Source: Methanofollis liminatans DSM 4140 (GTDB taxonomy: Archaea > Halobacteriota > Methanomicrobia > Methanomicrobiales > Methanofollaceae). From it: a stretch of 64,000 nt of DNA. The position numbers and the translations under genes were made by a program. Below the pieces are notes generated by a model that was given only the letters and a program-made list of their open reading frames with translations, was not told where the DNA came from and did no database searches. Positions 7,258 through 15,796 of this stretch are shown one piece after another; position 1 is the first letter of the stretch; the number at the start of each line of letters is the position of its first letter. The DNA lies in the NCBI RefSeq assembly GCF_000275865.1, contig NZ_CM001555.1, positions 2,411,101-2,475,100 of the forward strand, given 5' to 3'.

Positions 7258-10200
7258 AAATAAATCCACACACCCGCGTGGGGTGTGACAATGACAGATA
7301 TATTTGATAAGATTATGTTTGAATTTCAATCCACACACCCGCGTGGGGTGTGACAGAGGTAGTCCCGCTCGGTGCCGCCGCGCATGAGATTTCAATCCAC
7401 ACACCCGCTTGGGGTGTGACTCGCCGTATATTGGTCATCGCCGAGGTAGAGGTCATTTCAATCCACACACCCGCACGGGGTGTGACCGGCCGGGTCATAG
7501 GCGACGGGCAGCCGGAACGTATTTCAATCCACACACCCGCACGGGGTGTGACTGTAGGTGAAAAAATGACCGAACAACCAACCCCTATTTCAATCCACAC
7601 ACCCGCACGGGGTGTGACGGGCGGCCGGGGTCAGGAGGAGCGCGAGGAGGAGATTTCAATCCACACACCCGCACGGGGTGTGACGCCCGACGACACGGTC
7701 TTCGGGACGCCCTGCAGGATTTCAATCCACACACCCGCACGGGGTGTGACAATCGTCAGCGGTCTCGCACGGGCCGGAGAACTCATTTCAATCCACACAC
7801 CCGCACGGGGTGTGACGCCGAAACCCGAGAAATCAGTCAACGCCCCACAAATTTCAATCCACACACCCGCACGGGGTGTGACGGTTCCCACCCATTTTTC
7901 CGCAGCGAGTTCCATTATTTCAATCCACACACCCGCACGGGGTGTGACTGCGGGCGCTTGTATCTGCTGCGGCCGGCACTACTATTTCAATCCACACACC
8001 CGCACGGGGTGTGACGCGTAAACTTAAGGGGGCTTTAGAGTGACACATAATTTCAATCCACACACCCGCACGGGGTGTGACGGTGTGGAGTGCGACTTGG
8101 GCGAGTATGGATTATAATTTCAATCCACACACCCGCACGGGGTGTGACGCCCGGAATACTTCGGACTGGATGGACATGTATATTTCAATCCACACACCCG
8201 CACGGGGTGTGACGATGTATATCATGGAAAACACCATTAGAATGTTATTTCAATCCACACACCCGCACGGGGTGTGACATTAAATCACCGACTGTTTTAA
8301 TATCGCTATCATAATTTCAATCCACACACCCGCACGGGGTGTGACTCTATCAGGATATATGTCGTCTCCATTCATATGGGATTTCAATCCACACACCCGC
8401 ACGGGGTGTGACCCCGCGCCCTCGGGGAGACCGGGATCCATGTGTTGATTTCAATCCACACACCCGCACGGGGTGTGACACGTATGCTGATAGAGCACGT
8501 GACACCCATCGAATTTCAATCCACACACCCGCACGGGGTGTGACTGCCGTTCCGGTGGATTTCATAGCGCACATTTGGATTTCAATCCACACACCCGCAC
8601 GGGGTGTGACCACAGCACTCGCCGAGTCACTGCGTTCGTGTCAGATTTCAATCCACACACCCGCACGGGGTGTGACGTGGAGTGCGACTTGGGCGAGTAT
8701 GGATTATAATTTCAATCCACACACCCGCACGGGGTGTGACCCCTTTTCGGATTCCTCGGGTTTACGCCCAACTATTTCAATCCACACACCCGCACGGGGT
8801 GTGACGTGGCGAGTGCTTGAGCCAATGAGACTGAAGTATATTTCAATCCACACACCCGCACGGGGTGTGACAGCCCTGACTTTGAGACTCTAGAGTGACC
8901 CATAATTTCAATCCACACACCCGCACGGGGTGTGACGTTCTTGATGTTGGGGAAAATGATTAACCTATATATTTCAATCCACACACCCGCACGGGGTGTG
9001 ACAAGGCGGATTTGGTGATGTTGCGATTGTGACAACTGATTTCAATCCACACACCCGCACGGGGTGTGACAGTCAGGGCTTTGGGACGGAGATGGTAAAA
9101 CATGATTTCAATCCACACACCCGCACGGGGTGTGACGGCCGTAGCCATTCTTAACGGCGATGTGCCAATATTTCAATCCACACACCCGCACGGGGTGTGA
9201 CGAATACATCGCCTTCCACCTTCACCGACGCGGGATTTCAATCCACACACCCGCACGGGGTGTGACTTGTTTATCTCAGCACATATAAGGACAATTACGC
9301 ATTTCAATCCACACACCCGCACGGGGTGTGACCCTCCACGGACACACGCATGCACGCACACTGAAAATTTCAATCCACACACCCGCACGGGGTGTGACTG
9401 GCTCCGCAATGTCGGGACTACGAATGATATGATTTCAATCCACACACCCGCACGGGGTGTGACCCGAGTCCCGGCAAAACATCATGGCGGTTCTGATATT
9501 TCAATCCACACACCCGCACGGGGTGTGACCTCAAGGGCGTGCCAATGCGTGAATACGATAGGGTATTTCAATCCACACACCCGCACGGGGTGTGACTTTG
9601 AACGCAAATGGAAGTTAATCGTGACCTCGGTATTTCAATCCACACACCCGCACGGGGTGTGACTATAATATGGGTCTTTCAAGACGGCTATGTGAGGATT
9701 TCAATCCACACACCCGCACGGGGTGTGACGGCCCGAATTGTATGCTCGTCTATACACATAAGTCTATTTCAATCCACACACCCGCACGGGGTGTGACTTC
9801 GGTCAAACGATTGCGTGTCTTCTCCCTTCGGGATTTCAATCCACACACCCGCACGGGGTGTGACACCCTGATTATGGTGTATGTGGACAGTATATGGGAT
9901 TTCAATCCACACACCCGCACGGGGTGTGACAACGGGCGAGCACGGTCGATGAGCGGCGCTTGTTATTTCAATCCACACACCCGCACGGGGTGTGACGAGG
10001 TAGTCCCGTTCGGTGCCGCCGCGCATAACATTTCAATCCACACACCCGCACGGGGTGTGACCAATAGCGATCGCGAATGCCACAACGGCGAGGATATTTC
10101 AATCCACACACCCGCACGGGGTGTGACGGATTAAGATGGAGTCCGACAAACTAATAGCGATATTTCAATCCACACACCCGCACGGGGTGTGACGGGGTCG

Positions 10201-12184
10201 CCGACTGCGGCGGTGGTAGGGGAGAGGATTTCAATCCACACACCCGCACGGGGTGTGACTTCACCACCTACGTCCAGCCAACAGCCCTGCCCTTATTTCA
10301 ATCCACACACCCGCACGGGGTGTGACCATCTGGATGATGCCATCGAAGAGACCGGAGATATTTCAATCCACACACCCGCACGGGGTGTGACTCGAGGACG
10401 CTATCGACTGGCCGGTCGCCAACCCATTTCAATCCACACACCCGCACGGGGTGTGACCAGGTCGCGTATGAGGGCCGTGGATAGGCCGGTAATTTCAATC
10501 CACACACCCGCACGGGGTGTGACGTGCTGCGGGAGTTTCCGCTGCGAGACCGTGACCCTATTTCAATCCACACACCCGCACGGGGTGTGACGGGCACGGC
10601 TCGACGATCGGGGATAGCAGGGGAGCATTTCAATCCACACACCCGCACGGGGTGTGACTGGGGGCATCCATTCACGCTCCTCCTACCGCCCTATTTCAAT
10701 CCACACACCCGCACGGGGTGTGACCCCCGACGAACCCGTCGCCGCTCTCGTTCGGCTGAGTATTTCAATCCACACACCCGCACGGGGTGTGACGGTGAAG
10801 GCCGAGGCGTCGGCGAGACCGAGATCGATTTCAATCCACACACCCGCACGGGGTGTGACGTGGTGCTCGGCGGGATCGGCGTGTGGCTCCTGTGATTTCA
10901 ATCCACACACCCGCACGGGGTGTGACACCATCTGCCCTGCCACCTCAGTATAGGAGGCTATTTCAATCCACACACCCGCACGGGGTGTGACCGGTTCAGG
11001 CCCGTGAGCGAGACGCCGCCGGCGTATTTCAATCCACACACCCGCACGGGGTGTGACAGCTGCTTCTCCCGCGCCCACCGATCGATGGCAGCATTTCAAT
11101 CCACACACCCGCACGGGGTGTGACCCCAGTCCTCGCCGATCGACATCGCCAGCATCGAATTTCAATCCACACACCCGCACGGGGTGTGACCACCTGACAG
11201 GTGCCGCCAATAGTGTTGGAGAGGGTATTTCAATCCACACACCCGCACGGGGTGTGACTTTGAGAAAAAGGCTGCGTATCGGGCCGAGCAGAATTTCAAT
11301 CCACACACCCGCACGGGGTGTGACGCTCTCTCGGGGTCGGCTTCGTCGCCTCCACCCAGGATTTCAATCCACACACCCGCACGGGGTGTGACGTGCGCTG
11401 ATCCGTTCGGGGATCTCTGGCTGTCTATTTCAATCCACACACCCGCACGGGGTGTGACAGCGGAGCCCATCAACCTCTATCCTATCCTCATATTTCAATC
11501 CACACACCCGCACGGGGTGTGACACAAGGACGGCCACCCCATCAAGGTATTACAGCCTATTTCAATCCACACACCCGCACGGGGTGTGACGGGCTGAGCC
11601 TGGCCGACTTCATGTAAAATAGAATTTCAATCCACACACCCGCACGGGGTGTGACAGTAACTTCCCGGCGACAGAAAACGGTTGGCAGGGATTTCAATCC
11701 ACACACCCGCACGGGGTGTGACGGAGGGTGAGGATCTCCTCCCCCTTCCCGATGTCATTTCAATCCACACACCCGCACGGGGTGTGACCCAGGGCGACGT
11801 TTACGGGTTCGGTTTTTTTCAGATTTCAATCCACACACCCGCACGGGGTGTGACAACAGAGTCTATCCAAATTATAACCCTCGTTGGTATTTCAATCCAC
11901 ACACCCGCACGGGGTGTGACGCGTTTTCCGATGTGGAGGCCAAACTCCAGACCAAATTTCAATCCACACACCCGCACGGGGTGTGACTGTGACCGCCGGC
12001 GATTACACCTATTACCCGTGATTTCAATCCACACACCCGCACGGGGTGTGACTAGAGACGTACGCGTCCGCATTGGTGTTGGTATCTATTTCAATCCACA
12101 CACCCGCACGGGGTGTGACAATGGGCGGGTTTTCAGACCTCCGGACAGGTAGATTTCAATCCACACACCCGCACGGGGTGTGAC
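7258..12184 (-). CRISPR. Type I-C CRISPR array, 75 repeats and 74 spacers
   Basis: I counted 75 repeats of 32 bases separated by 74 spacers of about 32-36 bases (mean period 66). Read on the minus strand the repeat begins GTCACACCCCG and ends GTGGATTGAAAT, the form expected for type I-C. The first three repeats at the low-coordinate end are degenerate (the one at 7258-7289 most, those at 7323 and 7389 at one or two positions), while all others follow the CGCACGGGG consensus. That puts the trailer at 7258 and the leader at 12185 and above, next to cas2. Some spacers are related: 8082-8116 with 8677-8708, and 7355-7388 with 9997-10029. Because the mean period is a multiple of three, long meaningless open frames run through it. 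Confidence 0.99.
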
Positions 12185-12477
12185 CGCAAATGAATCCAGA
12201 TCGCGTTATGATCATACGAAAGAAGATCGGCACCGATATGGACTAATATCATTTACACGCCGGGCACTAAATATTAATTTCGGCCATTGCGGCCCATATA
12301 ACATTATTTGAAAAACACTGTGTTGTGTGGATCAAATTTCCCTGTTATATATCCATTTTTCTGAGGGTTATATTCTAAGACCCGAAGAGAAACTCCAACC
12401 ACAAAAAATAACTATTATCAATCGATTCTCTCTGCGAACCCATTAATAAAACAATGATCACTATAGGTTCGCAGAGA
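12185..12477 (-). promoter_or_regulatory. CRISPR leader
   Basis: This 293-base AT-rich non-coding stretch lies between the conserved end of the array and the cas2 stop. Array polarity (degenerate repeats at the far end) and repeat orientation both make it the leader, so it should hold the minus-strand promoter for pre-crRNA and the signals for new spacer insertion at 12153-12184. Several AT tracts (for example around 12270-12285, 12296-12305 and 12340-12350) could serve as TATA elements; none can be singled out by eye. Confidence 0.8.
12429..12477. terminator. 12-bp inverted repeat directly after cas2
   Basis: TCTCTGCGAACC at 12429-12440 is perfectly complementary to GGTTCGCAGAGA at 12466-12477, with a 25-base AT-rich loop. 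It begins at the base after the cas2 stop codon. It could be the 3' end or terminator of the cas mRNA, an RNA processing site, or a protein-binding site at the outer edge of the leader; the sequence does not decide between these. Confidence 0.55.
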
Positions 12478-12765
12478 TCATAGCACTAATAAACCTTCTG
12501 GATCGTAGCCTTTTTTGGTACCGAAGTGCTCCACCCGGTTTTTCCAGTTCTTACCCAGGTAATAAAACCTCAGACTATCTTTATCCTCATCTATGATCTC
12601 ACATAAAGAATGTTTAAGCTGTGCGAACTGAGCCGGATCCACGAGGCACTCAAATACGGAGTTCTGGACTCTCTGTCCATAATTCACGCACTCTTTTGCC
12701 ACTCTTCTCAGTCTGCTCTTCCCGCCTTCTGATTCTGTGCTCACATCGTACGTTACCAGTACCAT
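12478..12765 (-). CDS. cas2: CRISPR-associated endonuclease Cas2 (type I-C)
   Basis: Cas2 dimers bridge Cas1 in the spacer-integration complex. From ATG 12765 the product has 95 residues and begins MVLVTYDVST, the usual Cas2 ferredoxin-like first strand with its conserved Asp, followed by GKSRLRRVAKECVNYGQRVQNSVFEC. A GTG at 12777 is also in frame, but GAGGTGATC just upstream of the ATG is an excellent Shine-Dalgarno site, which decides for 12765. The gene starts 14 bases after the cas1 stop and is the last cas gene before the leader. Confidence 0.95.
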   Translation of the reverse strand: MVLVTYDVSTESEGGKSRLRRVAKECVNYGQRVQNSVFECLVDPAQFAQLKHSLCEIIDEDKDSLRFYYLGKNWKNRVEHFGTKKGYDPEGLLVL

Positions 12766-12778
12766 CACTCCGATCACC

Positions 12779-13810
12779 TCAATTCATAAAAAATGGGGGA
12801 TACCCATCAATATCCCCACGCAAATAGCGCGCCAGCAACATCGCCTGCACGTAAGGAATTAATCCGACAGATATCTTCTCATTTAAATAGGGGTGAGTAA
12901 TTTCGTCCTGCTTTCTCTTTTGCCAGGCCGAAAGCACCTCTTTTCTTCCATCGTCAGTCAGGATCACGCCGCCATTTTCCTTCTTGAGGAAATCTTTTCT
13001 ACAGACCTGCCTGAGATTGACCATATTCAATGCAAGGCGATCGGCCATGAATGGGCGGAGTTCCTCCATCAAATCAAGTGCAAGACTCGGCCTTCCTGGA
13101 CGGTCTGTGTGAAAAAACCCAACATATGGATCGACTCCAACCGTTTCTAAGGCAGATTCAACATCATGGGCGAGCAGCGTGTACAGAAAAGACAGGAGAG
13201 CATTCATGTTGTCAAGTGGAGGCCTCCGATTCCTCTGAGACAGGAAAAAATCATCCTTTTGCTTGAGAATCAGTTCATCCAGTGCGCCAAAGTAGAATTT
13301 TGCGCAATTTCCTTCAATTCCACGAAGAGAATCTGAATTATAACAGGAATCAATACTCTGAAGATTTTCAATCAGCAAAGAATCGATGAAACGAATTTTA
13401 TCGTGATCGATTGCATCTCCGTGGTCACGCAGACTTCGACCGAGAACCGTCCTGCAGTTGACGATTTTTCCTATGATGAAGCACCTGGCGATCTCCAGGG
13501 ATTCTTCTGCGTCATCTGCTTTTCGATATTGAGTCCGCCGCAGCAGAACATTGCCCCGGACCCGCCCATGAACGCGTGCCAGAAATTTTCCATGCGGCGT
13601 CAAAAAAGAGAGACCGACATTATTGTCGGTGCATAGTCGCATCAATTGAGGACTGGCCCCCATATATCCAAAGCAGACTATACCTTCAAGATTATGTATC
13701 GGAATGCGAAATTTTTCAGTATTATTGATTTTAATGACAACATTCTCTCCCTCCCGGAGAAGATATGATTCGGGAGTCGTGACATATAATGTGTTCAGTA
13801 ATTTTCTCAT
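12779..13810 (-). CDS. cas1: CRISPR-associated endonuclease Cas1 (type I-C)
   Basis: The 343-residue integrase subunit captures and inserts spacers together with Cas2, and in type I-C also with Cas4. It begins MRKLLNTLYVTTPESYLLREGE, the I-C form. Metal-binding residues are visible as the Glu in LRGIEGNCAKFYFGALDEL, the His in VGFFHTDRPGRPSLALDLMEEL and the acidic pair in the same helix. A 68-base gap upstream holds its own TATA element, so cas1-cas2 may be separately transcribed from the interference genes. Confidence 0.97.
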   Translation of the reverse strand: MRKLLNTLYVTTPESYLLREGENVVIKINNTEKFRIPIHNLEGIVCFGYMGASPQLMRLCTDNNVGLSFLTPHGKFLARVHGRVRGNVLLRRTQYRKADDAEESLEIARCFIIGKIVNCRTVLGRSLRDHGDAIDHDKIRFIDSLLIENLQSIDSCYNSDSLRGIEGNCAKFYFGALDELILKQKDDFFLSQRNRRPPLDNMNALLSFLYTLLAHDVESALETVGVDPYVGFFHTDRPGRPSLALDLMEELRPFMADRLALNMVNLRQVCRKDFLKKENGGVILTDDGRKEVLSAWQKRKQDEITHPYLNEKISVGLIPYVQAMLLARYLRGDIDGYPPFFMN

Positions 13811-13846
13811 GGATGGAGAGTCCTTAAACTAAAAATACAACTTTGT

Positions 13847-13856
13847 AAATATAAAT
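13847..13856 (-). promoter_or_regulatory. TATA box ahead of cas1
   Basis: On the minus strand the 68-base gap between cas4 and cas1 reads TTTATATTTA here, close to the archaeal TATA consensus. It lies about 40 bases upstream of the cas1 ATG, so transcription would start near 13826 with a leader of about 16 bases. All other neighbouring cas genes overlap or are separated by only a few bases, which makes this gap stand out. Confidence 0.55.
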
Positions 13857-13878
13857 CCTTCTAAAAAACAAGATTATC

Positions 13879-14565
13879 TTAGAGATCGCCGGCACATGCA
13901 TCCTTCAAATGTTTGTCGACATATTTACGGACTGAAACCGATTTTTTCGTCAGTTTGGGAACACAGACATCGACAAGAGAGCAGAATTTGCAATTCTGGG
14001 ATTTTTCAGCCGGCGGAGTGGTTCCCTTCTTAAAGAGGTCGTGCATCTCGTCGGCCAGGGAGATCACGAGTGTTCTCAGTTCTTCCGTGATCTTAAGGTG
14101 GACCCTTCTCCGAATCTCGTTATAATAGAAGTCAGCAGTAGTTATGCGTACATCGAACATCTCTTCCAGGCACATTGCCTGCGCACAGAGTTGCACCTCA
14201 TCGCGCTCGTCAATCTTTGGCTTTCCCCTTTTGTACTCTACAGGTTGCATTTTCCATAGACCCTCATAGCCTGGAAGAGAAACACCATGTTCAGAACGAG
14301 TGTACTCAACAACATCTGCCACACCGTAGAGGCCGAGATGATACGAAACCAACGGAAAAGCCCTTGATATCACAACGTCGCCCCTGCTTTCTCTCAGGAA
14401 CGGGTCATCCACGCGCTCATGGAGAAAGTGGCCTTCTGTCGTCCGAAGGTTCTCCTCCCACTGGCGCTCAATATGGATAAGAGCCCATTGGCGCTTGCAA
14501 AAACGAAAATGTTGTATGCCAGACAACGAGAGCAACTCGTCTTCGGCATATTTCTTTTCCATCAT
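13879..14565 (-). CDS. cas4: CRISPR-associated exonuclease Cas4 (type I-C)
   Basis: The 228-residue RecB-like nuclease with a 4Fe-4S cluster trims prespacers and helps select the PAM during adaptation. Cluster cysteines are C23 (in FRFCKRQWA) and the C-terminal CKFCSLVDVC. The nuclease core shows GVADVVEY and the QPVEYKRGKP motif with its catalytic Lys, then DEVQLCAQAMCLEE. Its ATG overlaps the cas7 TGA as ATGA, so translation is coupled to cas7. Confidence 0.95.
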   Translation of the reverse strand: MMEKKYAEDELLSLSGIQHFRFCKRQWALIHIERQWEENLRTTEGHFLHERVDDPFLRESRGDVVISRAFPLVSYHLGLYGVADVVEYTRSEHGVSLPGYEGLWKMQPVEYKRGKPKIDERDEVQLCAQAMCLEEMFDVRITTADFYYNEIRRRVHLKITEELRTLVISLADEMHDLFKKGTTPPAEKSQNCKFCSLVDVCVPKLTKKSVSVRKYVDKHLKDACAGDL

Positions 14566-15413
14566 AACTTTTCGATCAACTCGACGCCCTTCGGGATGTC
14601 GTCAGCGATCGTGACGTTATAATCTGCGAAAGAACGGGGTGGCAGATCGCGGGAGAGATGTTCCACCTTCACCTTGTCGAACAGGATATGAGACTGGCAG
14701 TTGCCGAGTTCGCTTTCATGCTTGAAAACAATCAGTTTCCGTGCAGACATTTTACCCCGTGCCGCCGAATGGTCGTGCTCAAACATATTGATCAGGCTGT
14801 CCCAGAGCAGGTTCAGATCGTCCTCATTAAATCCGGTGGTCTTTTTTGCCAGGTGCGCTGAAATGTAACCTTCGGCACGATACAGGCCATAGGGCACAAT
14901 CTGTTTTTTGCCCATCGTCTGGCCCTTTTCAGCGTCTCTCTCGTTTGTAACGGCACAACGGGTGACGGTTACTTCCTGCTGAAAGATCGGATCCGCGCTG
15001 CGGGCAAAACAAAACTGCACAGGGCCTCTGACCTGGCCACAGTTAACCTCCGTGGTCATCACGGCACCGAAGGCCCGAATATCAAAGAAGTTCTGACACA
15101 TGAATTTTGTCAGTTCGTCGTCTTTCGGTTTCTTCGAATCCGGTTTGATCCCGAGATAATCATAGGCTTTCTTGTTCTGATCATTGAGCACGACACCGGA
15201 CTTGACATAGATGTCATAACCTGCCTCCCCACTTTTCACAAGGTCAACGTAATCCCTGATCTTTCTTTTGAGGCAGACATCGGTGACGATGCCGTAGCCG
15301 GTCTGCGGATCCACCCTGGGCATATTGCCCATATCGGGATCCCCGTTAGGGTTTCCGTTTTCAACGTCGAACAGCAGCACAAATTCGTATCTATTCTTGA
15401 TAATTTCACTCAT
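14562..15413 (-). CDS. cas7c: Cascade backbone subunit Cas7 (Csd2, type I-C)
   Basis: The 283-residue RAMP-fold protein polymerises along the crRNA to form the Cascade backbone. The N-terminus shows LLFDVENGNPNGDPDMGNMP followed by GYGIVTDVCLKRKIRDYV, the Csd2 signature. Later blocks include FFDIRAFGAVMT and GQVRGPVQF. It starts two bases after the cas8c stop and overlaps cas4 by four bases. Confidence 0.96.
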   Translation of the reverse strand: MSEIIKNRYEFVLLFDVENGNPNGDPDMGNMPRVDPQTGYGIVTDVCLKRKIRDYVDLVKSGEAGYDIYVKSGVVLNDQNKKAYDYLGIKPDSKKPKDDELTKFMCQNFFDIRAFGAVMTTEVNCGQVRGPVQFCFARSADPIFQQEVTVTRCAVTNERDAEKGQTMGKKQIVPYGLYRAEGYISAHLAKKTTGFNEDDLNLLWDSLINMFEHDHSAARGKMSARKLIVFKHESELGNCQSHILFDKVKVEHLSRDLPPRSFADYNVTIADDIPKGVELIEKL

Positions 15414-15415
15414 AA

Positions 15416-15796
15416 TTACGCCTCCTCACTTGAAACGGTCTCTTTCTTCTTGTAAAACGCCTTCCGCTGATGATAGTAGCCAAGCATGAACATGCCCTGA
15501 TCTTCAAGATTCAGGTATGCCGGAAACTCATCCACCCCGGCCAGGATCTCTTCAATCGACTGACTGGACTTGAACCCCCAGTCAGACTTGGCGATGTGGT
15601 GTTGTGCAAGCTTTAACAGAACAGGAAATACAACGGCGGGCGTTGAAGAAGCGCTGCTGAAGTACTTGCTGTTAATGGTGCTCTTCATCTCTCTGTTCGT
15701 ATCACTCTGTACCTTCTCAAGAACGGCAAACAACCTTCCAAGGCGATACGGCACGTTTGAACTGTCTTCGTTTAGACTCACGGTAATCACATCCAT
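15416..15796 (-). CDS. Possible internal translation product Cas11c (small subunit)
   Basis: Type I-C systems lack a separate small-subunit gene; in studied cases Cas11c is made from an internal start within cas8c. Here an in-frame ATG at 15796 (MDVITVSLNEDSSNVPYRLG) would give 126 residues, close to the known size, and helical like Cas11. The upstream bases hold only a weak AGGA-like element about 18 bases away, so the internal start itself is inferred from family knowledge. Confidence 0.4.
   Translation of the reverse strand: MDVITVSLNEDSSNVPYRLGRLFAVLEKVQSDTNREMKSTINSKYFSSASSTPAVVFPVLLKLAQHHIAKSDWGFKSSQSIEEILAGVDEFPAYLNLEDQGMFMLGYYHQRKAFYKKKETVSSEEA

Noticed and set aside
7313..12152. Long open frames on both strands through the repeat array, with products repeating SIHTPARGVT or VTPRAGVWIEI
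   Set aside because: They arise because the 32-base repeat plus a typical 34-base spacer gives a period of 66, a multiple of three. The frame is set by the repeat, and the spacers show no coding pattern.
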